64,000 nucleotides of DNA from Gammaproteobacteria bacterium (GTDB taxonomy: Bacteria > Pseudomonadota > Gammaproteobacteria > Eutrophobiales > Eutrophobiaceae): positions 175,407 to 239,406 of the forward strand of contig JAJFKL010000019.1 in NCBI GenBank assembly GCA_021773235.1, written 5' to 3'. Under the pieces are notes generated by a model, which was not told where the DNA came from, ran no database searches, and saw nothing but the letters and a program-made list of their open reading frames with translations. Positions 8,617 to 17,769 of the stretch are shown in pieces. The stretch's first letter is position 1; every line of letters starts with the position of its first letter. The translations under genes and the position numbers were made by a program.

Positions 8617-9513
8617 ATGGAAAAACCATACCTTTTACACATGATCACCCCAGCAAAAAACCTCAGTGCCTTTGATGTCAATATGGCATTTGATGCGGGC
8701 TGGCATGCCATGCCTTACTTAGGTGTTGAACTAGACGAGGTCGCAACCATAGTTCAAGACACCATTTTTTCAAGAGGCCCAAAAAGCCTGAAACGAACAG
8801 GCATATTTATCGGCGGGAGAGATATGCATCTGGCAATGGATATGTTCAATGCTGCGAAAGAAGCCATGGTACCGCCATTTGAAATATCCGTACTCACCGA
8901 TCCAAGCGGTGCATTTACGACTTCCGCAGCAATGGTCGCCACCGTTAACCATCAACTTAAGATCAGACATGACGAAGACCTAAAAGGTCAAAATGTATTG
9001 GTTCTAGGCGGTACTGGCCCCGTCGGTGCGTCAGCAGCCGTATTGGCAGCAAAACTGGGTGCCAAAGTAACGATACTGGGTCGTGCCGTAGATAAAGCCA
9101 ATCTGGTTGCCGAATTTTGTAATACGCGATATGGGACTGTCGTTGAAGGCGTGAAAGGTGATGCCAATGATCATGTTGACGACCTGATCCAAGATACCGA
9201 CCTGATATTTGCTACAGCCAAGGCCGGAATACAAGTACTCAGTGAACAACAAGTCGCCGCCGCAGGCAAACTCAAAATAGCGGCTGACCTGAATGCCGTC
9301 CCACCAGCAGGTATCGCAGGAATTAGTCTGCACGACAATGGTGTTGCCATTAAAGGCAGCAAAAGCAATGCCGTTGGCATCGGCCCACTGGCGATCGGTG
9401 ATATCAAATACAAAACCCAGCAGGGATTGTTAATCAAAATGTACAGCATGGGCGTACCGCTCTACTTTCATTTTGAAGATGCCTTTGAAGTCGCAATGGA
9501 AATAGTAAATTAA
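8617..9513 (+). CDS. mtdB: NAD(P)-dependent methylene-tetrahydromethanopterin dehydrogenase
   Basis: The 298-residue protein matches the MtdA/MtdB family end to end: MEKPYLLHMITPAKNLSAFDVNMAFDAGW at the N-terminus, then FIGGRDMHLAMDM, DPSGAFTTSAAMVA, the Rossmann motif VLGGTGPVGASAA and the closing AVGIGPLAIGDIKYK. The enzyme oxidises methylene-H4MPT to methenyl-H4MPT in the C1 oxidation pathway of methylotrophs. None of the partner genes (mch, fhcABCD, fae, or H4MPT biosynthesis) is in this window, so the gene is isolated here. MtdA (H4F/H4MPT) versus MtdB (H4MPT only) cannot be settled by eye; the direct family look favours MtdB. Confidence 0.85.
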   Translation: MEKPYLLHMITPAKNLSAFDVNMAFDAGWHAMPYLGVELDEVATIVQDTIFSRGPKSLKRTGIFIGGRDMHLAMDMFNAAKEAMVPPFEISVLTDPSGAFTTSAAMVATVNHQLKIRHDEDLKGQNVLVLGGTGPVGASAAVLAAKLGAKVTILGRAVDKANLVAEFCNTRYGTVVEGVKGDANDHVDDLIQDTDLIFATAKAGIQVLSEQQVAAAGKLKIAADLNAVPPAGIAGISLHDNGVAIKGSKSNAVGIGPLAIGDIKYKTQQGLLIKMYSMGVPLYFHFEDAFEVAMEIVN

Positions 9514-9569
9514 TATTAATTAAGGATAGTTAAAGCCTTAACTGACCATGATGAATGATGGAATCATAA

Positions 9570-10409
9570 ATGCTTTTTAAAAATAAAGTTTCCGTTCACT
9601 GGAAAGAATATTTTGACAACACCTGTAAAGGTGAAGATTTGTGGGGCCATTACAAAACATCAAATGGCGATCTGTATGTTGTTATCGATGGTGCTTCTTC
9701 ACATGAAGGCACTAAAACAGGCGGAGATGTCGCACGATTAATAGATAAAAGATTAAAAGAAGAAGCGATCAACATAGTGCGAAGTAAGCACTTAAGAGAG
9801 CTCTTACATTCCATCAATACGGAGTCGATGAAGGTAAATGAAGGCGCTTATGCTGCGATAGCAGGCATATTACACAGAGGCCGGGGGATGTTCGCCTTTG
9901 GTGCTGGTGATGTTTCTATCCTCGCAAAAAAACCCAATGGCAAGTTACTACAAACATTACCGTTGGACTTGAGTATGCAAAGGGACGAAGCAGAAAAAAC
10001 AGCCATGACTGAAATAGGCACCATCATTGATGGCAAGGAAATCACATCGGAAAACTATATTAAACGAGTAAATCAATTTTTAAATCACGGACTATCCAAT
10101 GCCGTCGGTATTGGCGAATCATTTTTCTTGAATGAGAAAAGCTTTTACGTCAAAGAAGGTGCCGCCTTGCTGATTGCTTCAGATGGCATAACCGATCCTT
10201 TCATGGATCCACAAAAAGAATCAGGAAAAATCCCAAAGGAAAATGCGTTAAAACTCTATGAGCTAATCAACTCAACTAATAACGCAGAAGAGGCAGCAGA
10301 CGCCCTCAAAGAATTATTTTGGGACACCCAAGTCAAGGAAAAGCGAAAGATTAAAGCCGATGATAGAACCGGCATATTCTTATACATGCTAAACAGAAAA
10401 GAAGCCTGA
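9570..10409 (+). CDS. PP2C-like Ser/Thr phosphatase domain protein
   Basis: The 279 residues form one PPM/PP2C-type fold. Metal-binding VVIDGASSHEG appears near residue 35, GAGDVSILAK in the core, LLIASDGITD late, and DDRTGIFLY at the C-terminus supplies the last aspartate. These place the Asp ligands expected of a manganese-dependent protein phosphatase. There is no sensor or membrane domain. The downstream membrane protein starts 12 bases later, so they are probably cotranscribed. No kinase gene is adjacent, though a Ser/Thr kinase exists at 48784-50082. The substrate is unknown. Confidence 0.78.
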   Translation: MLFKNKVSVHWKEYFDNTCKGEDLWGHYKTSNGDLYVVIDGASSHEGTKTGGDVARLIDKRLKEEAINIVRSKHLRELLHSINTESMKVNEGAYAAIAGILHRGRGMFAFGAGDVSILAKKPNGKLLQTLPLDLSMQRDEAEKTAMTEIGTIIDGKEITSENYIKRVNQFLNHGLSNAVGIGESFFLNEKSFYVKEGAALLIASDGITDPFMDPQKESGKIPKENALKLYELINSTNNAEEAADALKELFWDTQVKEKRKIKADDRTGIFLYMLNRKEA

Positions 10410-10421
10410 GCCTTTTTAAAT

Positions 10422-10940
10422 ATGCCTATAACGCCATTTCATATGGGGCCAGGGATGCTAATAAAGGCGCTGTTACAAGGCTTTTTCAGTTTAATAATAT
10501 TTGGCTGGGCTCAATTGCTCATGGACATTCAACCGATACTGGTTGTGTTGACGGGCGAAGGAAACTTACACGGATTTTCTCACACCTATATCGGCGCAAC
10601 ATTAATTGCCATATTTAGTATCATAACCGGTAGATGGGTCTATCAAGCGATAATGATCTTTATCAAGAAAGATTTTAGCGACTATCAAAAAAAACTATTT
10701 GATGTCCCTAAAAAGTTAACCCTGCGTGTTTGTGTGCTTAGCGCCTTTATTGGCACATACAGCCATGTCTTGCTAGACAGCATCATGCATGCAGATGTAG
10801 AACCCTATTACCCGATCTCCTTAGAGAACGACATTAACTTAATTCTTTCAATCGAGAATTTACATAAACTCTGCATCTACACAGGCCTGCTTGGCGTAAC
10901 TATTTTTTTCATCATTCGAAGTGTGAAATTAAAAAAATAG
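10422..10940 (+). CDS. Membrane protein, DUF4184/YdjM-like putative metal hydrolase
   Basis: The 172-residue protein opens MPITPFHMGPGML and carries GFSHTYIGA and SHVLLDSIMHAD. The His/Asp pattern (xxFH, SH, HxxLDxxxH) and about four membrane helices are those of the YdjM/DUF4184 group of membrane-embedded putative metal-dependent hydrolases. No member I know of has a settled reaction. It follows the PP2C gene at 12 bases. Assignment rests on the N-terminal PxTPxH motif and histidine spacing and is moderate. Confidence 0.6.
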   Translation: MPITPFHMGPGMLIKALLQGFFSLIIFGWAQLLMDIQPILVVLTGEGNLHGFSHTYIGATLIAIFSIITGRWVYQAIMIFIKKDFSDYQKKLFDVPKKLTLRVCVLSAFIGTYSHVLLDSIMHADVEPYYPISLENDINLILSIENLHKLCIYTGLLGVTIFFIIRSVKLKK

Positions 10941-10979
10941 AATCGATTCAACAACCCAGAAATATGGCAGCCTATTAGT

Positions 10980-11651
10980 TCAACACCATGTTTGTTGATC
11001 TTCAGGACGTTCGAGAAGCTCACGTACATTTGCCTCCAAAATTCGATAACCTACGTTACCTGTCAAACGTTGCCTATCCTCATTAAACGTTAGCGTGGGA
11101 CTAGAACGAACATGCTTATCAAGTGCACGCTGCATATGCTCACTCAAGACCGCATAAGCTTTTCCATTAGCTATGCTGGATTCAAATTCTGAAATTGGCA
11201 AGTTTTGTTCCTCAATAATTTCTTTGATGATGGCAGTGTTTGAAATGTCTCTTGCTTCAGAAAAAAATGATTTTCGCATTTGCCATGCGAGATGATTAAA
11301 CGTTCCTGTCGCTAACGTACCATTTTCTTCTGCAATCTGCGCCGCGCACAAATACAAGTGGCTAGGAAGAGAGGAATACGGGGCATCCTTCACCCAAATA
11401 TCCTCATGCACACCTAGATGACCGAATTCTCTGACAATCTTTTGTACGTGTTCGCTGTATGCTCTGCGACCGCCCTTGTTTTCCCATGCCTTATCAATCT
11501 TTCCCACAGCATTACCAAACACAGAAAAAAATAAAAATTCAAAGTCGACTTTTTCACCAAAATTATCGATAAGCTCATCAACGCGTATCTCAGACACATA
11601 AGCCCACACACAAAGCACATCGGAGTAATGTGTAATATTTATTTGTTTCAT
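10980..11651 (-). CDS. DsbA-family (FrnE/HCCA isomerase-like) thioredoxin-fold protein
   Basis: The 223-residue cytoplasmic protein begins INITHYSDVLCVWAYVSEIRVDEL, the N-terminus of FrnE/2-hydroxychromene-2-carboxylate isomerase-type DsbA proteins. The usual CxxC is reduced to C14-VWA, so only one cysteine remains at the active site, which suggests an isomerase or glutathione-linked activity rather than disulfide exchange. The helical insertion and the final VRSSPTLTFNEDRQRLTGNVGYRILEANVREL stretch (cis-Pro loop) complete the fold. PsiE lies 7 bases upstream in the same direction, so they may form an operon. Confidence 0.82.
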   Translation of the reverse strand: MKQINITHYSDVLCVWAYVSEIRVDELIDNFGEKVDFEFLFFSVFGNAVGKIDKAWENKGGRRAYSEHVQKIVREFGHLGVHEDIWVKDAPYSSLPSHLYLCAAQIAEENGTLATGTFNHLAWQMRKSFFSEARDISNTAIIKEIIEEQNLPISEFESSIANGKAYAVLSEHMQRALDKHVRSSPTLTFNEDRQRLTGNVGYRILEANVRELLERPEDQQTWC

Positions 11652-11658
11652 TTATAAA

Positions 11659-12117
11659 TTATTTCTTATGTGTCTCTCCTGTGAGATCGGCATAGGGATA
11701 TTTAGACGAACCATAACGCAGCACCAACGTTGTCAATGCCAGTATTAAAATCGCTCCGGTGATATACAAAATACCCGCATCGGGCACATGATGAATGGAG
11801 ATATGACCGATTAACATTCGGGTCAAGCCAGTGATAGCGACATAGATCAGATAACGCACCGGCATGTGGTTTGTTTTAAAGTAAATCCCAATCATTGCCA
11901 ATAACTCAAGATAGATAAAGAGCAGCAGGATGTCCTCAATGGAATGGTGCCCCTTCATGGCCATGTCAACAAAGGTCGACACACCTGACCAGACAATCGC
12001 AGCCCCAATAAAAAACAAGGTTAAGGCATGAAACCATTCCACCAAGAGGTTGCCAATGGTATCGGCGTTCATCTTTAATTTTTTGTCAAATTGTTCAAGT
12101 TTTTGAAGGTCAGCCAC
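11659..12117 (-). CDS. PsiE-family membrane protein
   Basis: The 152-residue protein has four hydrophobic helices and the family core IYFKTNHMPVRYLIYVAITGLTRMLIGH, matching the phosphate-starvation-inducible PsiE family (function unknown). I choose the GTG at 12117 because AGGAA lies 7 bases upstream; the longer frame to 12165 starts with TTG and has no ribosome binding site. No Pho-box-like direct repeats were recognised upstream. It precedes the DsbA-like gene by 7 bases. Confidence 0.82.
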   Translation of the reverse strand: MADLQKLEQFDKKLKMNADTIGNLLVEWFHALTLFFIGAAIVWSGVSTFVDMAMKGHHSIEDILLLFIYLELLAMIGIYFKTNHMPVRYLIYVAITGLTRMLIGHISIHHVPDAGILYITGAILILALTTLVLRYGSSKYPYADLTGETHKK

Positions 12118-12417
12118 GGGATGGTTCCTGTTTTTTATCGTTACGTTGATTATCGTTAAAAACAACGCTTCATGCGAATCTTATCAACATTAATGTCATG
12201 CAAAGCCAATAATACTCACCACTTATATTGCATCGCAGCAGCTAACGTCCTTGCAGCTCTATATGCCCTACGCCATTTAACTAACGAAACGATATTTATA
12301 AGATACCCATACAGGAGATGGTTTGGCCTAAAATATGGAATAATATGGTCTAAAAACATCATCATAATGGGGTAGATAATCTTCACACACCTCATAAATT
12401 AAATAGGCTGAAATAAA
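12118..12417. other. Intergenic region without a recognisable gene
   Basis: About 300 AT-rich bases separate divergent genes. A 67-codon frame at 12172-12375 has no ribosome binding site and no family resemblance. The imperfect direct repeat TGGCCTAAAATATGG / ATATGGTCTAAAA near 12325-12355 is the only structure seen. The region probably holds the promoters of psiE and of the membrane protein at 12418. Confidence 0.4.
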
Positions 12418-13032
12418 ATGACTCCTTTTTTCTATAGCTATATCGCCACGTGGGTAACAGCTTGTGTCATTGCATTAATCTTGATGGTTAAGAACCACAA
12501 ATCGATTATTTTATTTCAGAAAAACTATTGGGACTTTCTAAAAATTAAATGGAAGTTAACAACCTTTATCATCGCCACGTCTGCATTTATCATTCTAGCG
12601 CCTTACACAGGTGATCCGACATGGGATTATTACGATGCGGCATTTATGTCGATACTGACATTCATCACCGCCCCTTGGTCAGTAGGCACATTATTCCGCT
12701 TTATTAAACGGCAGGAAAAATTCAAGATTGCCTACATTGCTATTTGTGCATGGATGTTCTCAGCTAGCTGGTCTTACGATATCTATCTGGTATTTCGCGA
12801 TGGTTTCTATCCCATCACATGGAGCAGCAATATCTTTGCCTCAGGTGTTTTATATGCCTCTGCTGGATTATTCTGGAATCTCGAATACAGGGAGGGACGT
12901 GGTGTCATCTTTGGCTTTATGGAAAACGATTGGCCTAATACCAATGGCGCAACGGGCTTCAACAAAATAGTATTTTACGCTATTCCATTCATGATATTAG
13001 CAGCGGCCATTTTCATTCCCTTTTTTATCTAA
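12418..13032 (+). CDS. Integral membrane protein of unknown function
   Basis: The 204-residue protein has about six hydrophobic helices, with an aromatic-rich middle (SWSYDIYLVFRDGFYPITWSSNIFASG). No catalytic motif or named family is recognised. A weak AGGCTG site precedes the ATG. It is convergent with the propeller lipoprotein gene 20 bases away. Coding is supported by its length and regular codon use; function is not inferable. Confidence 0.65.
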   Translation: MTPFFYSYIATWVTACVIALILMVKNHKSIILFQKNYWDFLKIKWKLTTFIIATSAFIILAPYTGDPTWDYYDAAFMSILTFITAPWSVGTLFRFIKRQEKFKIAYIAICAWMFSASWSYDIYLVFRDGFYPITWSSNIFASGVLYASAGLFWNLEYREGRGVIFGFMENDWPNTNGATGFNKIVFYAIPFMILAAAIFIPFFI

Positions 13033-13052
13033 GCAAATCTTATATTTTCACG

Positions 13053-15017
13053 TTATTTTTTGTCCGTAAATTCAACCGAACCATCTTCATTTACTTTTTT
13101 AATAATTTCCGTGCTTAATGCGTTAGATTTTCCGATCATAAACTCATTTCCTGTGTAGTTACCCTGAAAACGATCAATCTTCTTTCCAGCATAGTTCATT
13201 ACTGATTTATTAAGTTTTGAGTACGAACTACCAGAAACTTTATAACTGGACGAACTACCGATATACGTAACCTCTGCACCCGCTCCATTTGAAACTTTAC
13301 TTTTTTGGCTGCCTGCTATGAGTATCTGTTTCGGCTTAAGGCCTTTTATTTTCCAGGTCACAGCATCATGAGAGGCTAATACTAAAACAACGGGTTTTTC
13401 AGTAGCACCTATTTTGACCGTTACCGGAAAACCTTCTGCACTTTTCATCTCTTGCCGCTTGGCTTCCGTCTTTTCTGCCCACCAAGGACCCATACCCTCA
13501 GGTTTTTGACCTTCATACACACCTATAGCTTCAACAAGAAAATCACCCTTCAATTTAAGAACAGCCGGTGCAGTATTTAACGCTATTCTTTCTTCCTTTT
13601 TTTGCTGCTCTGTATTTAAAAACATTGTTAATGGCAACATATCTATTGGTGAATCAACTGATTTTAAAACTCTTTTGTAGACATAAAGAACTTTTTCGCC
13701 TTCAAAAACAGAAATGGCATTGTTTGCTATATCATCAACATACTTTGCGCTATATTTTCCAGCATCCAGAAAAAGTGTATGAGTTGCCCTAACATCATTC
13801 CCGTACTCCCTGCCATAGACAAAAACAACATCATCTTTAAGATTCTTCAAAACATGGGGAGCCATATTAAATTTATCCAGCTCAACCTTTTTATTAAAAC
13901 GAAGATTACTATGTTTATAGATATATAATTCTTTACTTGATGTCTGAATTATAAGCTTTTCAGTTTTATCCGTTAATTCACAAGAAGTCACATTGCCGGC
14001 TTTTTTATCAAGTTTTTGTTCGCGTTTAACCTCCATTCGTCCCGAATCATTTTTGTCGATAGCCCATAGCGTTATTTGATTTCTCCCTGCAGACACAACC
14101 CTGTTCTGTTCATTATTAATCTCTAGGCATTTAATATCATTGCCTGAACCATAACCCTTGTATTTCGTATCACCCAAAGAAAAATCATAAATTGCTAGTT
14201 CCTTTCCTTCTGCGTAAACTAATTGCTCTCCATTATTCAACTGAGCAAAATGTGTTATTTGTTGCGTTAATTCCAATAAGATCTTTCCAGACTCTACATC
14301 AACAAGCTTAAAGGTATCTGGTGAGCGGGAATTTTTATAACTCGATATGAATAAGACGCGGCCATTACTACTAAACTCAGCCATATAAGGTGGCTTAACA
14401 CCGGGGATCGTATGCAATAACGAACCCGTATTTAAATCCATTAAGTGAAGAAAGTCTCCGTTTTTACGGTGTGAATCAAAAAGCGCAACTACACTATTGT
14501 TTTTATTAACGGCCATTTTATAAACGGACATCTTCTTAAGATCATAAGAGACGTTAGAAACCGGTGGCGGTTCTATCTCCAACAACGGCTTTTTAAGTAT
14601 TTTTAATACATTAAGATTTATCAGGTACTTCCCTCTGTTTTCATCGATCTCCTTTAAACACTGAATACTCTCTTGTAGAGGGATATCTTCATCCAGTTTT
14701 TCATTTACGCACTTGTCTTCCCGTAGCGCTAACCAAACCTTATGCTCATTATAAATCTTTTCCTTCTCGACCTCAGTCTCCATATTGTTTTTCAATGCGA
14801 TAAATACATCTTTTACTCTTTCATTGACATCGTATTTTTGTTTTTTGTGGAGTTCATCAATGGCCTCAGAATAATTAAAAAATTTGTCTGAAACTGCTTC
14901 TTCCTGCTTCTGATTTACATCAGCTTGCTCACAAGAGAGCAACCCTGATGTTAACAAGACCAATAAAAGATAGCGCCTTATCCCTTTCATCGTATATTTT
15001 TTTACTTTGTCATCCAT
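13053..15017 (-). CDS. Large lipoprotein: LprI-like N-terminal region plus beta-propeller
   Basis: The roughly 654-residue protein has a lipoprotein signal (RRYLLLVLLTSGLLSC) and so is membrane-anchored on the periplasmic or surface side. Residues about 45-130 (YNEHKVWLALREDKC...ECLKEID-type pattern) resemble the LprI/DUF1311 lysozyme-inhibitor module, with its two spaced cysteines. The middle (about 160-420) has repeated hydrophobic strands ending in GS/D motifs (VALFDSHRKNGDFLHLMDLNTG, VVSAGRNQITLWAIDK) like a WD40/YVTN propeller. The last 150 residues (VKIGATEKPVVLVLASHDAVTWKI) are unassigned. The ATG at 15017 is used; 14990 would give a shorter signal peptide. Function unknown. Confidence 0.65.
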   Translation of the reverse strand: MDDKVKKYTMKGIRRYLLLVLLTSGLLSCEQADVNQKQEEAVSDKFFNYSEAIDELHKKQKYDVNERVKDVFIALKNNMETEVEKEKIYNEHKVWLALREDKCVNEKLDEDIPLQESIQCLKEIDENRGKYLINLNVLKILKKPLLEIEPPPVSNVSYDLKKMSVYKMAVNKNNSVVALFDSHRKNGDFLHLMDLNTGSLLHTIPGVKPPYMAEFSSNGRVLFISSYKNSRSPDTFKLVDVESGKILLELTQQITHFAQLNNGEQLVYAEGKELAIYDFSLGDTKYKGYGSGNDIKCLEINNEQNRVVSAGRNQITLWAIDKNDSGRMEVKREQKLDKKAGNVTSCELTDKTEKLIIQTSSKELYIYKHSNLRFNKKVELDKFNMAPHVLKNLKDDVVFVYGREYGNDVRATHTLFLDAGKYSAKYVDDIANNAISVFEGEKVLYVYKRVLKSVDSPIDMLPLTMFLNTEQQKKEERIALNTAPAVLKLKGDFLVEAIGVYEGQKPEGMGPWWAEKTEAKRQEMKSAEGFPVTVKIGATEKPVVLVLASHDAVTWKIKGLKPKQILIAGSQKSKVSNGAGAEVTYIGSSSSYKVSGSSYSKLNKSVMNYAGKKIDRFQGNYTGNEFMIGKSNALSTEIIKKVNEDGSVEFTDKK

Positions 15018-15194
15018 CAAATTTTGTTAATCAATCACCATTATTGCCATTACGATACACGATATACATAGCAATTAACCTACCCCAAATTGATTATATA
15101 TTTTTAATTATTCTCTACCCTATATGGATTATTTCATTATCTCTTCAGAGGAGTAATATTTTGGAGGCACATCATATTTATTGGGGGATAAATA

Positions 15195-16172
15195 ATGATT
15201 AATACGGATAAATTAACCATCGTCTTTGTACACGGGCTCGCGGCAAAACCACCGGCGGCGGACTTACATCGTTTGTGGCAGAAAGCGTTCATCGAAAATA
15301 TCCGTATAGACTCAGCATCGCTCGCCAGCAAACTGGAAGCCAACCCAGATATATTCAAATCTGCCTATTGGGCGAATGCTATACCTGACCATATTGAAGA
15401 CACCGCAGACTATGTCACTGGCTTAAATAAATCGGTTAATAAAGTCATCGGCATACGTCGTCGATTAAAAAACCAACTGCATATAAAGAAAGCAGGCTGG
15501 GCAGGAGCGAATATAAAGAAGTTTGGACTCTCCATTGTCGATGCACTCGGTAGCGCATTAACCATTAAAGACAACGTCATCGAAGAATACATGCGCGAAG
15601 TCCGCTTATATAAAAACGATCAATTCATCGCCGAACAAATACGCCAACCACTGGAAGACATACTGACAACCGCATGGGACAAAAATCACAAGGTCGTAAT
15701 AATCAGTCATTCCATGGGCACGTTTATCTCATACGATGTGTTATGGAAGTATTCACATAGAAGCGAAGAAAAATATACCCAATACAGAAACAATAAAGTC
15801 GACTACTTCATCACCATGGGCAGCCCACTTGGCGACGATAGCCTAAGAGAATTCATGTTAATAGATCGTTGGAAAAAATCACCCGACTCAGACCACGAAG
15901 AAGAACGCAATCGCCTCTATCCACTAAACATAAAAAAATGGCACAACTTCTCCGCCTACGGCGACGTCGTCTGCCACGACTCAACACTCGATGACGACTT
16001 CTTCAAAGGCATGAAACAACACGTCAAAGCCTACAAAGCAAACGACCTAAAAGACTACACAAAACTCTACAACCCGTTTGAAAATGCAGAAGACAAAAAG
16101 AACCCACACAAAAGTTACGGCTACCTGATCCAACCGAAACTGAGTGAAAAATTTAAAGAGTTTATGGGTTAG
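15195..16172 (+). CDS. Alpha/beta-fold serine hydrolase (lipase/esterase-like)
   Basis: The 325-residue protein opens with TIVFVHGLAAKPPAAD, an oxyanion HG motif. It carries the nucleophile elbow VVIISHSMGTF (a SxSxG form of GxSxG), a later GDVVCHD that could give the acid, and NPHKSYGYL that could give the histidine. The middle (about 75-130) is helical, like a lid. There is no signal peptide, so it should act in the cytosol. A GGGGGA site lies upstream. It is the first gene of a rightward run of accessory genes reaching the Pycsar pair. Substrate not inferable. Confidence 0.75.
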   Translation: MINTDKLTIVFVHGLAAKPPAADLHRLWQKAFIENIRIDSASLASKLEANPDIFKSAYWANAIPDHIEDTADYVTGLNKSVNKVIGIRRRLKNQLHIKKAGWAGANIKKFGLSIVDALGSALTIKDNVIEEYMREVRLYKNDQFIAEQIRQPLEDILTTAWDKNHKVVIISHSMGTFISYDVLWKYSHRSEEKYTQYRNNKVDYFITMGSPLGDDSLREFMLIDRWKKSPDSDHEEERNRLYPLNIKKWHNFSAYGDVVCHDSTLDDDFFKGMKQHVKAYKANDLKDYTKLYNPFENAEDKKNPHKSYGYLIQPKLSEKFKEFMG

Positions 16173-16228
16173 TCCTAATGATTAAATCAAACGTCACTGA
16201 TTCTTTTGGGCTTATAACAGGAAAATAA

Positions 16229-16519
16229 ATGGATACTAAATCGACTATCGAATTAATCCTTGCCGGAATAATGGTGCTCGGCATTGTCGCGCTATTTGTA
16301 AACCGCTATCAACTGAAAAAAGGAATCGGTGCCAGAATAATACAATTCGCGGGTGTGATCCTGGTTGTGCCGCTTATAGGCATACTAGCACTTGAAGGTG
16401 TACTTGAAGCACAAACAACAGGAACCGTCATTGGCGCTCTACTCGGCTACCTGCTTTCGGGTATTTCAAACTTCGATTCAAATAGCAGCGAAACTAAAAA
16501 AAGCACCTCTACTGTATAA
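16229..16519 (+). CDS. Small three-helix membrane protein
   Basis: The 96-residue protein has three hydrophobic segments (about 7-24, 38-56, 63-80) and a polar Ser/Thr/Lys tail. No family is recognised. It lies 56 bases after the hydrolase gene and 32 before the peptidase-pilin gene, with AGGA ahead of its ATG, so it is likely cotranscribed with them. It could be a partner or membrane anchor for a neighbour; this is speculative. Confidence 0.55.
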   Translation: MDTKSTIELILAGIMVLGIVALFVNRYQLKKGIGARIIQFAGVILVVPLIGILALEGVLEAQTTGTVIGALLGYLLSGISNFDSNSSETKKSTSTV

Positions 16520-16551
16520 CAACAATAATCAAAAAAAAACGGAGATAAGAA

Positions 16552-17769
16552 ATGGACTTAATCTACAAACATGAAAAACCATTATTCAAAATCATGGTTA
16601 TTCTTTCTGGAATATTCTGGTTATTGCTCATCGGTGGAACCATCGGCATAGGCTTATTTTATATCTTGTTTTTTTATGTCTTTTTCTTATTCGCACATTC
16701 TGCATTCATAAGCTACCTCAAAGGAAACGGGGTGCAAATCACTGCCGAACAATACCCCGATCTACATAAGCGTATCGTTGATTGCTGCGACAAAGTAGAC
16801 CTAAAAGAAATTCCAGAAGCCTATCTATTACGTACCGATTTTTTCAATGCCCTTGCTACCCGCTTTCTCGGCAGACATTTCATCGTACTGTTCACCGATG
16901 TACTCGATGCACTAGATGATCAACCCGGTGCGATAAACTTCTATATAGGTCATGAAGTCGGACATATCCATAGAGACCATTTATTTTGGAGTCCCGTTCT
17001 ATTTCCCGCAGGCATGTTACCCATATTAGGTGCCGCTTATCGCCGCTCAGAAGAATACACCTGTGATCGTTACGGTGCCGCGTGCTGTGAAAACGATGAT
17101 GATGTCAAAGCAGCCATAGCCGCAATCGCAGCCGGCGATACCCGTTGGAAAACAATCAATGTTGATGCCTATCTAAAACAAATCGAAACCACTAGTGGCT
17201 TCTGGATGTCCTTCAATGAAATCCTCAGTGATTATCCGTGGTTAACGAAACGTATGGCAACGGCGATCGCCTTTCGTAACGGAGAAGAAATAACACACCC
17301 CAGTCGACATAAGTTCGCATGGTTCCTATCGATATTTTTACCACGCTTAGGTGTTGGCGGTGGTGGTGGCGGACTTGTTTCCCTCATGATCGTCGTCGCA
17401 ATAATCGGCATACTCGCCGCCGTGGCTATCCCTGCGTATCAGGACTACATCATCCGCGCACAAACAACGACCACCTACGCCGCAGCAGTCGGTGTCCGCA
17501 ACAAAGTCACTGAATATGTTGTCGAAACAAACAACTGGCCTACCAGCATGACCGATTTAGGCTATGCAACAGAAGCACTCACCGATACCAATGGTAACTA
17601 CTCAATTGGCATCTACGAAAATGGCGTCATAGGCGTAGACGTCGGCACGGATACAGAAGGCGCTACAAAATACATCGTACTAGAACCCATCGTCGAAAAT
17701 GAAGAAATAACATGGGATTGCTACGGCGATAACCTAGATGACAAATACTTACCTTCGGCGTGTAAATAA
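16552..17769 (+). CDS. M48-type zinc metallopeptidase fused to a C-terminal type IV pilin domain
   Basis: Residues about 12-55 hold two membrane helices. Next comes an M48 peptidase core with zinc motif HEVGH (134-138) and third-ligand helix EYTCD (Glu168, Asp172), as in HtpX-like enzymes. After a glycine run (269-274) a second module begins: LVSLMIVVAIIGILAAVAIPAYQDY, a classic type IV pilin N-terminal helix. It is followed by a pilin-like head that ends in a Cys-bounded D-region (DCYG...YLPSACK). The usual prepilin F1 and E5 are replaced (Gly and Ser), so processing and assembly are doubtful; the helix may serve as a third membrane anchor. It is flanked by small membrane protein genes, and the next gene starts right after its stop. 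Both halves are confident; the combined role is unknown. Confidence 0.85.
   Translation: MDLIYKHEKPLFKIMVILSGIFWLLLIGGTIGIGLFYILFFYVFFLFAHSAFISYLKGNGVQITAEQYPDLHKRIVDCCDKVDLKEIPEAYLLRTDFFNALATRFLGRHFIVLFTDVLDALDDQPGAINFYIGHEVGHIHRDHLFWSPVLFPAGMLPILGAAYRRSEEYTCDRYGAACCENDDDVKAAIAAIAAGDTRWKTINVDAYLKQIETTSGFWMSFNEILSDYPWLTKRMATAIAFRNGEEITHPSRHKFAWFLSIFLPRLGVGGGGGGLVSLMIVVAIIGILAAVAIPAYQDYIIRAQTTTTYAAAVGVRNKVTEYVVETNNWPTSMTDLGYATEALTDTNGNYSIGIYENGVIGVDVGTDTEGATKYIVLEPIVENEEITWDCYGDNLDDKYLPSACK

Noticed and set aside
12172..12375. 67-codon ORF between psiE and the membrane protein gene
   Set aside because: No ribosome binding site, unusual composition, no recognisable motif; listed as intergenic.
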